From: Balneolaceae bacterium
GTDB taxonomy: Bacteria; Bacteroidota; Rhodothermia; Balneolales; Balneolaceae
Direction of reading: 5' to 3'
Assembly: GCA_018401935.1 (NCBI GenBank)
Contig: JAGYJQ010000002.1
Span: forward strand, 124,001-188,000
Length of the DNA stretch: 64,000 bases
The position numbers and the translations under genes are program-made. This document shows, in pieces, positions 9,250 through 17,729 of this stretch. The notes beneath the pieces were generated by a model. The model worked only from the letters and a program-made list of their open reading frames with translations, was not told the origin of the DNA and did no database searches. Position 1 is the first letter of the stretch. Each line of letters begins with the position of its first letter.

Positions 9250-10469
9250 GAGTCCTTAAAATGTTTTCCCAATTTTAAATCTTGCCCCTGATAATTACTC
9301 TTAATTTCACGGCCATACATGGTATCAGGTTGTTCTGAATTAGGTTCAAACTGCATACTAAAAAGGGTTTGACCGTCCTCAATTAGAAATGGAACATCAT
9401 GCGAGCGTACTTCTAATACCGCTCTTGCACCACCATCTTGCATGGTACCTCCAAAGCCACTATCAAAAAAACCTGCGTAATGTGTCCTCAACTCGCCCGA
9501 TCCTGTGTCATAAGCCATCATTTCACAGGCTAATTTGGCTGGAACTCTTATTCGCTCTTTGGAAGCAAAAATATAAAAACTCTCCGGTTCTAAAATCACC
9601 ATAGAATCAGCCCCCGCTAAAATAGGCTCCCAGAATTCACTTACAGCGTAGTGCCCGATCTTCTCAAAGTCTATGTAATTACTATGTTTTTTGGCTTTAT
9701 AACCAATGATCTGCCCTTCTTTGCCCTGCAGGTGAACACTCATAAACAAACCTTTATTTACCTTTAAGGTTTCTATCGGCATGGGCGAACCAGTATCATC
9801 GAACAGTATAGGCTCTTGATCGTGTATCCGTAATAAGTCCTGATCAGAAAGCACCTCAAAGCCATGTCTGATGCGAAGCTGATTTAATCGCTGTCCCGTT
9901 TTAACCTTGATGGGAAATGATTTCGGAACCACCTCTACGTATAAAGGTCCTTGATAACCAGGGGTAATCTCTTCGAAACGATGCGAGTAGTCCGTGATTA
10001 CTCTGGTAAACACATCTAACCTACCCGTGCTACTCTTTGGATTTGCCTTTGCACTTAAATTCTCTTGCGCAAATAATCGAATGGGATCTCCATTTTCTGA
10101 ACCCTCAGTCGTAAGCTGTGGCCCGTTACTAGGCGCATAATGACTCTTGGGTAGGTTTAATCGCTCCAGTAACGGAATAATGTACACTGCATTCTCTTCA
10201 AGTACGGCCCCATCTTTCAACGAAAACCGATACTGCTCTAACCGTTCTAATTTTTGCTCAACGGTTTCATTCTCTGGTAAAAAACTACTGCGTACCCGAT
10301 ACGCTACCTCACCTAAACGTAAATCAATCGAATTCGGTTGATACTGATCTGCTAGAATGGGATACGCGTTGTCACTATCAATTACTCCTGAAGCACTTAA
10401 TAATTTAAGTTTTTGAATAGGAAGTACGCCTTTGGTTCTGAGATGTAGTTCTTGAGTTTTTATGGGCAT
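9246..10469 (-). CDS. dcd: dCTP deaminase, long two-domain form
   Basis: A 407-residue protein of the long 2'-deoxycytidine 5'-triphosphate deaminase family, about twice the size of the standard ~190-residue Dcd. It appears to be a tandem of two dUTPase/Dcd-like folds. The first half has QPNSIDLRLGEVAYRVRSSF, VYIIPLLERLNLP and the loop ANPKSSTGRLDVFTRVI. The second half repeats a similar layout with ESFYIFASKERIRVP and HYAGFFDSGFG. The reaction makes dUTP from dCTP on the route to dTTP. It overlaps rsmE by 4 bp and follows the EVE-domain gene by 33 bp. Confidence 0.85.
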   Translation of the reverse strand: MPIKTQELHLRTKGVLPIQKLKLLSASGVIDSDNAYPILADQYQPNSIDLRLGEVAYRVRSSFLPENETVEQKLERLEQYRFSLKDGAVLEENAVYIIPLLERLNLPKSHYAPSNGPQLTTEGSENGDPIRLFAQENLSAKANPKSSTGRLDVFTRVITDYSHRFEEITPGYQGPLYVEVVPKSFPIKVKTGQRLNQLRIRHGFEVLSDQDLLRIHDQEPILFDDTGSPMPIETLKVNKGLFMSVHLQGKEGQIIGYKAKKHSNYIDFEKIGHYAVSEFWEPILAGADSMVILEPESFYIFASKERIRVPAKLACEMMAYDTGSGELRTHYAGFFDSGFGGTMQDGGARAVLEVRSHDVPFLIEDGQTLFSMQFEPNSEQPDTMYGREIKSNYQGQDLKLGKHFKDS

Positions 10470-10502
10470 GCTGTTTGATTTATAATCAGCCTAAAATAAC
10501 CA

Positions 10503-10970
10503 CTAAGAACCGTTCTTCAAAGTCAGTATTGTTTCCCACTCTTCCTTGCTTACCTGGGTTATAGAGTACCTACCTAGTCGAAACAACTCCATTGAAGCTA
10601 AGCTTTCTTTTTCCTTTAATTGATCACGAGTTATGGGGTGCGTAAATTTCTCTACAAATTCCATATCTACGTTTACCCAACGTGGTTCAGCTTCGGAACT
10701 TTTCTCATCAAAATACTTCGATTCAGGGTCGAATTGTAAGGCATCCGGATAGGCCTTAGTAACCACTTTCATCATTCCTACAATAGCTGGCGGTTTTTGA
10801 TTTGAATGATAAAAGAAACATAAATCTCCGATATTCATCCCATCACGCATGTAATTTCTAGCCCCATAATTACGAACACCATCCCATGGAGTTCTCTTCT
10901 GGGCCTCTAATTCTTCAATACTATAATTATCAGGTTCTGATTTACACAACCAATACTTTCGTTCAGACAT
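10503..10970 (-). CDS. EVE domain protein
   Basis: A 155-residue single-domain EVE protein (thymocyte nuclear protein 1-like). The family pattern is complete: YWLCKSEPDNYSIEEL at the start, WDGVRNYGARNYMRD in the middle, GDLCFFYHSN, and PAIVGMMKVV. EVE domains have a PUA-like fold and are associated with recognition of modified bases in DNA or RNA. The gene lies 4 bp after rfbB and 33 bp before dcd, inside the long operon, so it is likely co-expressed with nucleotide-sugar and pyrimidine enzymes. Its ligand cannot be deduced here. Confidence 0.88.
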   Translation of the reverse strand: MSERKYWLCKSEPDNYSIEELEAQKRTPWDGVRNYGARNYMRDGMNIGDLCFFYHSNQKPPAIVGMMKVVTKAYPDALQFDPESKYFDEKSSEAEPRWVNVDMEFVEKFTHPITRDQLKEKESLASMELFRLGRYSITQVSKEEWETILTLKNGS

Positions 10971-10974
10971 AGAT

Positions 10975-12000
10975 TTACGAGTTTTCGGTGATTTTTAATA
11001 AGGATTTGTACTTGTTAATATACCACAACACCGTCTCCTCTAACATTCCATCGAAATCAGGATTAGGTTCCCAGCCCAGTTCATGTTTAATTTTCGATGC
11101 ATCAATGGCATACCGAAAATCGTGTCCTAGACGGTCAGTTACAAAAGAGATTAAATTTTTATAATCCCCTTCAGGCCCTTTGGCAATGTGTTTATTTAAG
11201 ATCTCACAAATCTTGTGAACCAAGTCGATATTCTTCCATTCATTATTCCCCCCAATATTGTAGGTCTGACCCGCTTTCCCAGTCAAAAACACTTGCTCTA
11301 TAGCACTACAATGATCCTTGACAAATAACCAATCCCGGATATTTTCACCTTTTCCGTAGATAGGGATTTCTTTGAGCTGCATTGCGCTTCGAATGACCGT
11401 AGGTATTAATTTTTCATCGTGTTGATGTGGACCGTAATTGTTGGAACAATTTGTGGTTACCACATTCATACCATAGGTTTGAAAATAGGAACGAACAATA
11501 AAATCACTGGCTGCCTTAGAGGCGGAATAGGGGGAATTAGGAGCGTACGGAGTCTGCTCCGTGAAATAGCCATCCTCTTCAAGTTCTCCGTACACTTCAT
11601 CGGTTGATACATGCAAAAATCGAGCGTCGGCAAACTCTTCGGGTTCTTGTGTCCAAAGCTGTCTACACTCTTCCAGAATGTTAAAGGTCCCAACCACATT
11701 TGACTGAATAAATGGTTCCGGACCATGGATTGAATTATCCACATGAGATTCAGCAGCTAAATGAATGACGGCATTCGGGCGATAGCTCTTTACTACTTCT
11801 TGTACTGAAAGGCGATCTACGAGGTCAACCTTTTTGAAATGATAACGCTCAGAATTCTTAATCGGATTCAAGTAATTACGATCCGAAGCATAGGTAAGTT
11901 TATCTATATTATATATGGTCCAGTCAGGGTATTTTTCAAAAATATGGAGAATTAAATTAGAGCCAATGAATCCAGCTCCACCCGTTATTATTAATTTCAT
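10975..12000 (-). CDS. rfbB: dTDP-glucose 4,6-dehydratase
   Basis: An extended short-chain dehydrogenase of 341 residues, second step of dTDP-L-rhamnose synthesis. It has the Rossmann motif GGAGFIGSNL at the N-terminus, the stretch HLAAESHVDNSI, STDEVYGEL with the dehydratase Asp-Glu pair following the Thr, and the catalytic tyrosine/lysine in PYSASKAASD. GRGENIRDWLFV-like sequence (GKGENIRDWLFV) confirms the RmlB family. Its start overlaps the end of rfbC by 4 bp. Confidence 0.96.
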   Translation of the reverse strand: MKLIITGGAGFIGSNLILHIFEKYPDWTIYNIDKLTYASDRNYLNPIKNSERYHFKKVDLVDRLSVQEVVKSYRPNAVIHLAAESHVDNSIHGPEPFIQSNVVGTFNILEECRQLWTQEPEEFADARFLHVSTDEVYGELEEDGYFTEQTPYAPNSPYSASKAASDFIVRSYFQTYGMNVVTTNCSNNYGPHQHDEKLIPTVIRSAMQLKEIPIYGKGENIRDWLFVKDHCSAIEQVFLTGKAGQTYNIGGNNEWKNIDLVHKICEILNKHIAKGPEGDYKNLISFVTDRLGHDFRYAIDASKIKHELGWEPNPDFDGMLEETVLWYINKYKSLLKITENS

Positions 12001-12545
12001 AAAAATATATCTTCTTCTTTAAGTGATGAAAAAAGCGGTAAACATCGGTCTTTTTCAGACAAAATGGGTTTGCTTATTTCCCAGTCAATGTGGATTAGAG
12101 GATCGTCCCAGCGGATACCACGCTCGGAGGCTTTATCATAATATCGGGAGCACTTATAATGGACAATCGCTTGATCCGACAATACAGAAAATCCATGTGC
12201 AAATCCCTCAGGAATATACAACTGTTTGTGATTCTTTTCGGATAAAACTACCGAGTAATACTGTCCAAAAGTAGCCGATTTTTTTCTTAAATCAACGGCT
12301 ACATCTAAAATACGACCGCTAATACACTGTACAAGCTTGGCTTGAGGGCGTTCTTTTTGATAGTGTAGTCCTCGAATTGTACCCTGATAGGATCTAGAAA
12401 TATTGTCTTGGACAAACGCATTAACCAGTCCTAAATCGGCTGCCCATGTTCCTCGATATGTTTCTTTAAAGTACCCTCTATCATCCTCAAAAGCAGTCAG
12501 ATCAAGTAACTTAACACCAGATAGTGAGGTTTCATGAATGTGCAT
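11997..12545 (-). CDS. rfbC: dTDP-4-dehydrorhamnose 3,5-epimerase
   Basis: A 182-residue cupin-type epimerase, third step of dTDP-L-rhamnose synthesis. The signature stretch is FVQDNISRSYQGTIRGLHYQ with the catalytic His of RGLHYQ, then AKLVQCISGRILDVAVDLR and YIPEGFAHGFSVLSD. The catalytic Tyr lies in HYKCSRYYD. It sits 11 bp after rfbD and overlaps rfbB by 4 bp, so all four rhamnose enzymes are made together. Confidence 0.96.
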   Translation of the reverse strand: MHIHETSLSGVKLLDLTAFEDDRGYFKETYRGTWAADLGLVNAFVQDNISRSYQGTIRGLHYQKERPQAKLVQCISGRILDVAVDLRKKSATFGQYYSVVLSEKNHKQLYIPEGFAHGFSVLSDQAIVHYKCSRYYDKASERGIRWDDPLIHIDWEISKPILSEKDRCLPLFSSLKEEDIFL

Positions 12546-12556
12546 ATATCTTCCTA

Positions 12557-13423
12557 TTACTCATCATTTAAAGCAGATACTAAGGTTTTACAACCAATTT
12601 CCCAAGAATGTATCGGCATTCCCAAATCGTTCAGTCTTTTGGTAGCAAGCTTAGAAAAATGGGGACGTTTGGCCACCGTTGGAAAGGCAGAACTACCTAC
12701 CGCTTCGACCGGAACATCCAATTGAGCATACTCCACAATTTTTTTGGCAAAATTATACCAGCTAGTACAACCGTCACTACCCAAATGAAATAAGCCCGAT
12801 TGCTTATATTGAATCAAAAACAGGCTCTGCTCTACCACATCAGGCACAAAACTAGGAACTCCAAACTGATCATTAACCACTTTGAGCTCCCCCAAGGTCT
12901 TAGCCCTATTAATAATGGCTTTTACAAAATTAGTTCCATCCAATCCACATAACCAGGAAACACGAAGAACCAATGCAGAAGGTAATGCCTTCAATACAGC
13001 CTGCTCACCTTCCAATTTGGTGGCGCCATAATTATTGACTGGGTTAGTTGGAGCATCCTCAGGATATCCATCTTCAAATATCTCCCTATCCGTGAGTTTG
13101 CCCGAGAAAACATAATCAGTGGAGTAGTGTACCAATTGAATCCCTCTCACAGCACAAGTTTCGGCCAACAATTTAGGACCTAACACGTTCCCACGATACG
13201 CTTCCTCGGTCTGTGTTTCTGCTTTATCGACTTGTGTGTAAGCAGCGGTATTGACACATACATCGGGTTTATACGAATCGAGTGCCTTAGCAATGCTCGC
13301 CTCATCACAAATATCAAGTGCTTCCCTATTGAGGGCTACGTAGTCTATGCTAGAATGGTCTTTTAGGCTCCTTTGCCATCCATTACCAAGTTGCCCACCA
13401 GAACCCGTTACCAATAACTTCAT
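12557..13423 (-). CDS. rfbD: dTDP-4-dehydrorhamnose reductase
   Basis: A 288-residue short-chain reductase, last step of dTDP-L-rhamnose synthesis, using NAD(P)H. The N-terminal GSGGQLGNGWQ replaces the classic GxxGxxG but keeps the glycine spacing. CVNTAAYTQVDKAE, YSTDYVFSG and NNYGATKLEGE (catalytic Tyr and Lys) are all present. The start codon overlaps the stop codon of rfbA as TAATG, a translational-coupling arrangement. Confidence 0.95.
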   Translation of the reverse strand: MKLLVTGSGGQLGNGWQRSLKDHSSIDYVALNREALDICDEASIAKALDSYKPDVCVNTAAYTQVDKAETQTEEAYRGNVLGPKLLAETCAVRGIQLVHYSTDYVFSGKLTDREIFEDGYPEDAPTNPVNNYGATKLEGEQAVLKALPSALVLRVSWLCGLDGTNFVKAIINRAKTLGELKVVNDQFGVPSFVPDVVEQSLFLIQYKQSGLFHLGSDGCTSWYNFAKKIVEYAQLDVPVEAVGSSAFPTVAKRPHFSKLATKRLNDLGMPIHSWEIGCKTLVSALNDE

Positions 13424-14127
13424 TATTCCATCGTCAATTGATTTGCTAAACGATAGGATTCAGGAGTGCCTGCATCGGTCCACCATCCCTCTAACAGCGC
13501 ACTACTCATCTGATTCTGTTGAATGTAATAATTGTTCACGTCGGTTATTTCCAACTCTCCTCTTTTCGATGGTTTTAAATCTCGAATGGCTGAAAACACT
13601 CTAGAATCATAAAAATATATACCTGTAACCGCAAAGGATGTATGTGGGTTTTCTGGTTTCTCCTGTATTTCTATCACCCTTTCACCGTCTAGTGTAGCAA
13701 CACCATATCGTTGAGGATCGGGTACTTGTTTAAGCAAAATCATAGCACCGTTACCTGTATATGTGCGAGCAGCCGTAGTGAGATCGTCTTCAAAAATGTT
13801 ATCCCCCAGAATGACCACAATAGGATCCTGTCCGGCAAAGTTCTCCGCTAATCCCAACGCCTGTGCAATTCCTCCGGCTTGATCCTGAACCTTATAGGTA
13901 AACCGGCAATTATACTCGGCACCAGATCCCAATAAATTCACCACATCACCCATATGTTCGGTGCCGGTGACAATCAAAATATCCTGTATACCAAGACCAG
14001 TGAGTTTTTCAATTGGATGAAAAATCATCGGTTTATTGCCAACTGGTAATAGATGCTTGTTGGTGACCTTTGTTAGAGGATATAAACGAGAGCCTGTTCC
14101 ACCCGCAAGTATAACGCCTTTAAGCAT
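13423..14127 (-). CDS. rfbA: Glucose-1-phosphate thymidylyltransferase, short form
   Basis: A 234-residue sugar nucleotidyltransferase, first step of dTDP-L-rhamnose synthesis (glucose-1-phosphate plus dTTP). The nucleotide loop is LAGGTGSRLYPLT, followed by NKHLLPVGNKPMI, ILGDNIFEDD for the metal Asp, and EKPENPHT. The end, RGELEITDVNN and WWTDAGTPES, is complete, so the gene is not broken. It is simply the short type, lacking about 55 C-terminal residues that form the allosteric site in the standard ~290-residue RmlA. It starts 6 bp after pdhC ends. Location beside rfbDCB supports the rhamnose role. Confidence 0.92.
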   Translation of the reverse strand: MLKGVILAGGTGSRLYPLTKVTNKHLLPVGNKPMIFHPIEKLTGLGIQDILIVTGTEHMGDVVNLLGSGAEYNCRFTYKVQDQAGGIAQALGLAENFAGQDPIVVILGDNIFEDDLTTAARTYTGNGAMILLKQVPDPQRYGVATLDGERVIEIQEKPENPHTSFAVTGIYFYDSRVFSAIRDLKPSKRGELEITDVNNYYIQQNQMSSALLEGWWTDAGTPESYRLANQLTME

Positions 14128-14133
14128 AGAAAG

Positions 14134-15396
14134 TTAGAGTAACATCGAAAGTGGATTTTCGATAAGTGAACGAAGTGTATTCAAGAATTCAGCGGCTTTA
14201 GCCCCGTCAACAATGCGGTGATCACTGGATAAGGTAACTTTCATACGCTTACCTGGCACAACCGCACCATTCTCCACAACAGGAACGTCTCTAATAGCAC
14301 CAACGGCAAGAATACAAGCATTTGGAGGGTTAATGATCGCGGTAAATTCCTCTATTCCAAACATACCTAAGTTGCTAATAGTAAATGTACTTCCCTCCAT
14401 TTGCTCTGGCGCTAACTTACGATCTCTTGCCAAGCCTGCTAATTCACGGGTTTCTGAAGAAATTTGAATCAGTCCTTTTTGATCTACATGCCTAAGTACC
14501 GGTGTCATAAGACCTTCATCAATAGCTACTGCGACCGCAATGTGTACGTCAGCATGCTCAATAATGGTATCTCCCATCCAAGAACTATTAATAGCTTGGT
14601 GTCGTGATAGTGCAACCGCTGAGGCTTTTACTACAATATCATTAAAACTAACTTTGATGTCCAACTTATCCTTAAGCTGCGTTCTTGCTTCAATAGCAGC
14701 TTTCATGTCTATATCTATGGTCTCGTAGAAATGCGGGTTGGTAAACTTACTTTCCGATAGGCGCTTTGCAATCACTTTACGCATTTGGGAGACTTTTACT
14801 TCTTGAGAAGCTAGAGAAGCAAAACTCTTCGCTGTCGATGAAGCAACGGGTACAGAGGCTCCGGGTCGAGTAAGGGTACTTGAAGTTGCATTCTGAGCGG
14901 TTTCTACGTCTTTTTTAACGATTCGTCCTTCAGGGCCAGAACCAGAAATGCTGTGTAAATCAACGCCCTTGTCTGCCGCGATTTTTTTAGCTAATGGGCT
15001 TGCCTTAATTCGACCATCCCCTGATGATGGGGCTACAACGACTGCTGGGGCATCCACTGCCTTTTCGGTAGTCGTGGCATTATCTTCTTTAGTCGCAGGA
15101 ACAGAATCAGTCGCTGCTGAATTAGAATCATCCTCTAACAAAGACGAAATATCTTCGCCCACTTCACCAATGATAGCAATGAGCCCACCCAGTGGCACCG
15201 CATCACCTTCTCCTGGTACAATCTTCAAAATAGTACCCGCATCAAATACTTCCACGTCCATAGTTGCCTTATCGGTTTCTACTTCGGCGATGATATCACC
15301 AGCAGATACCGCATCTCCTTCGTTTACATTCCATTTAGCGATAACCCCTTCTTCCATGGTATCGCTTAGTTTGGGCATTTCAATCTTAATGGCCAT
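14134..15396 (-). CDS. pdhC: Pyruvate dehydrogenase complex E2, dihydrolipoamide acetyltransferase
   Basis: A 420-residue E2 core subunit. One N-terminal lipoyl domain carries the lipoylated lysine in EVETDKATMDVEVF (about residue 44). An Ala/Thr/Val-rich linker leads to the E1/E3-binding domain (IKASPLAKKIAADKGVDL, about 130-165). A second linker precedes the catalytic domain, which ends with the active-site HxxxDG in SSDHRIVDGAKAAEFL. It takes the acetyl group from E1 to coenzyme A. It follows pdhB by 24 bp. The E3 subunit gene is not in the window. Confidence 0.96.
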   Translation of the reverse strand: MAIKIEMPKLSDTMEEGVIAKWNVNEGDAVSAGDIIAEVETDKATMDVEVFDAGTILKIVPGEGDAVPLGGLIAIIGEVGEDISSLLEDDSNSAATDSVPATKEDNATTTEKAVDAPAVVVAPSSGDGRIKASPLAKKIAADKGVDLHSISGSGPEGRIVKKDVETAQNATSSTLTRPGASVPVASSTAKSFASLASQEVKVSQMRKVIAKRLSESKFTNPHFYETIDIDMKAAIEARTQLKDKLDIKVSFNDIVVKASAVALSRHQAINSSWMGDTIIEHADVHIAVAVAIDEGLMTPVLRHVDQKGLIQISSETRELAGLARDRKLAPEQMEGSTFTISNLGMFGIEEFTAIINPPNACILAVGAIRDVPVVENGAVVPGKRMKVTLSSDHRIVDGAKAAEFLNTLRSLIENPLSMLL

Positions 15397-15420
15397 AGCT
15401 TAGTTTTTGCAATGTTTATA

Positions 15421-16398
15421 TTAGTAGCTCACCTGTTTAACAGCGTCGATAATTTGTTTTGGACTGGGTAACCATGAGTCGAATAACGGTTTTGAAAATG
15501 GTGCGTTTACATCCGGTAAACAAACTCTTAGTACCGGTGCATCCAAATAATCAAATGCTTCGCGTTGAATTAAAAATCCAATTTCAGCGGCAAAACCAGC
15601 AAAAGGATGTGCTTCATCAATAACAATACATCGATTGGTTTTTTTAACTGATTGTAGTATTAATTCTAAATCTAAGGGTTTAACCGTTCTTGGGTCGATA
15701 ATTTCGCACTCAATTCCATCTTTAGCTAATTCTTTTGCAGCCAGAACCGCTATATGATACATCTTACCGTGTGCAACGAGAGTGACATCGGATCCTTCTC
15801 GTTTAATTTTTCCTTTGCCAATCGGTATAATAAAATCTTCTTCATCTGAAACCTCGCCTTTTAATCCGTACATCTGCTCAGATTCCATAAAGATAACTGG
15901 ATTGTGGTCTCTAATAGCTGACTTCAAGAGTCCCTTCGCGTCATTAGGTTCAGAAACATAAATGACTTTAAGTCCTGGGAAATGCGCATACATAGAATCA
16001 TAGGCTACCGAGTGAGTCGCGCCTAACTGTCCAGCTGAAGCATTTGGCCCTCGAAAAACGATGGGACAATCTGCTTGGCCACCTGTCATGTATTTTACCT
16101 TGGTTGCATGATTGATAATCTGATCAGCAGCCAGCACCGCAAAGTTAAATGTCATAAACTCAACAATAGGTCTAAGGCCATTCATAGCGGCCCCAACTCC
16201 AAGGCCAGCAAAACCCAACTCCGAAATGGGAGTGTCAATGACTCGTCGATATCCGTATTTATCCAACAAACCTTCGGTAACTTTATACGCTCCATTGTAT
16301 TCTGCAACCTCCTCACCCATAACAAAGACTCGCTCATCGCGAGCCATCTCTTCATCTATTGCGTGCTTAAGTGCTTCTCTAAATTGTAAAACTGCCAT
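15421..16398 (-). CDS. pdhB: Pyruvate dehydrogenase E1 component, beta subunit
   Basis: A 325-residue E1-beta of the alpha2-beta2 type pyruvate dehydrogenase. It has ALKHAIDEEMARDERVFVMGEE at its start, the conserved RVIDTPISELGFAGLGVGAA, and RGPNASAGQLGATHS in the middle. The C-terminal transketolase-like domain shows EIIDPRTVKPLD and IVIDEAHPFAGFAAEI. Together with PdhA it binds thiamine diphosphate and decarboxylates pyruvate. Twelve bases separate it from pdhA. Confidence 0.96.
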   Translation of the reverse strand: MAVLQFREALKHAIDEEMARDERVFVMGEEVAEYNGAYKVTEGLLDKYGYRRVIDTPISELGFAGLGVGAAMNGLRPIVEFMTFNFAVLAADQIINHATKVKYMTGGQADCPIVFRGPNASAGQLGATHSVAYDSMYAHFPGLKVIYVSEPNDAKGLLKSAIRDHNPVIFMESEQMYGLKGEVSDEEDFIIPIGKGKIKREGSDVTLVAHGKMYHIAVLAAKELAKDGIECEIIDPRTVKPLDLELILQSVKKTNRCIVIDEAHPFAGFAAEIGFLIQREAFDYLDAPVLRVCLPDVNAPFSKPLFDSWLPSPKQIIDAVKQVSY

Positions 16399-16410
16399 CG
16401 TAATAAACTT

Positions 16411-17511
16411 TTAAACGTGAAAATAAGGATTGTCTTCGACAAACATGTCGGTATATAACTCGGATTCTTCTGGGAATGGAGACTCATCGGCAAAGGTAAC
16501 TGCTGCCAGAACTTCCTCTTCTATGCCCTCCTCTATTGAGCTAATCTCAGCCTCATTGCACACTTTTTCTGTAATCAAGTACGATTTTAATCGCTCAATA
16601 GGATCTATATTTTGATATTCCTCTAGTTCTTCTTTGGTTCTATATTTTTGGGGGTCGGACATAGAATGACCACGATAACGATAGGTACGAATTTCAACAA
16701 ACCAAGGTTCTGAATGTTCACGTACGTCGTCGGCAATCTCTTTCATTTTTTCATACACAGAAAAAACATCCATTCCATTGATCACCGCCGATTTCATGCC
16801 ATAGCCTTTAGCACGATCAACAATTTCTGCTACGGTATGTCTTTTTGCAGCCGTCCCCATGGAGTATCCATTATTTTCAACCACAAATATAGTGGGGAGT
16901 TTCCATAATTGAGCCAAATTCATGGTCTCATGCAATGCGCCTTGATCAACGGCACCGTCACCGAAAAAACAGGCGGAAACCCGTCCATTGGCATTATATT
17001 TATTGGCGAAAGCAAGACCGCTTGCGATGGGTATGTGACCACCAACGATGCCATAGCCACCCCAAAAATGCTCCTTTACGTTAGCAAAATGCATTGAGCC
17101 GCCTTTACCTCCAGAGCAACCGGTAGCTTTACCAAATAATTCTGCCATTCCTTCATTCGCACTAATACCACGACAAAGGCCCCATCCATGATCCCTATAG
17201 GCTGTTATTATATCATCATCGTTATTGAAAGCAAATACTGTCCCGGTTGATATAGCCTCTTGACCAATGTATAGGTGCAAAAAACCTCCAAACTTACCCT
17301 TTTGATATTGTTGCATTGCCCGCTCTTCAAATCGTCTCTGCAAATACATTTGATGGTACATATCTTTGAGCTGCTGGGCAGTTAAGCCTAAGCTTTTATG
17401 CTTTTTTCTAGTCGCTGCAGGTAAATCTACCCCTTTTTGGACTCCACCTTTTTCAGGGCTCTCTATACCTGTTGGAGCAAATCGGATATCAGAAGTTGCT
17501 TTTTTCGCCAT
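16411..17511 (-). CDS. pdhA: Pyruvate dehydrogenase E1 component, alpha subunit
   Basis: A 366-residue E1-alpha. The thiamine diphosphate motif GDG...NN is seen as FFGDGAVDQGALHE followed by IFVVENNGYSMGT. The phosphorylation-loop region YRYRGHSMSDPQKYR and GGKGGSMHF are also family hallmarks. An extra ~35-residue, Lys-rich N-terminus precedes the conserved part. This is the first gene of the ten-gene minus-strand run; 218 bp of non-coding sequence upstream (17512-17729) probably carries the promoter, though I cannot pick a clear one. Confidence 0.96.
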   Translation of the reverse strand: MAKKATSDIRFAPTGIESPEKGGVQKGVDLPAATRKKHKSLGLTAQQLKDMYHQMYLQRRFEERAMQQYQKGKFGGFLHLYIGQEAISTGTVFAFNNDDDIITAYRDHGWGLCRGISANEGMAELFGKATGCSGGKGGSMHFANVKEHFWGGYGIVGGHIPIASGLAFANKYNANGRVSACFFGDGAVDQGALHETMNLAQLWKLPTIFVVENNGYSMGTAAKRHTVAEIVDRAKGYGMKSAVINGMDVFSVYEKMKEIADDVREHSEPWFVEIRTYRYRGHSMSDPQKYRTKEELEEYQNIDPIERLKSYLITEKVCNEAEISSIEEGIEEEVLAAVTFADESPFPEESELYTDMFVEDNPYFHV

Positions 17512-17729
17512 GCTATAGTGTTTTACGGTAATAAGTAGATGCTTAAGTTTCTAATATGTGCTTCAGAATATTGTACAAACGCAGGTTTGTTCACTCTTTT
17601 ACTCACTTATGTAATCACGTTTTTTGTAATCACTTTTTTTATAGTTTGACAATATACCGAATTTTCATCAAAATTATGCGGGGGTAAAAAAGTACGATTA
17701 ATTAGGTTGATGCCCGGACTGGAAAAATT

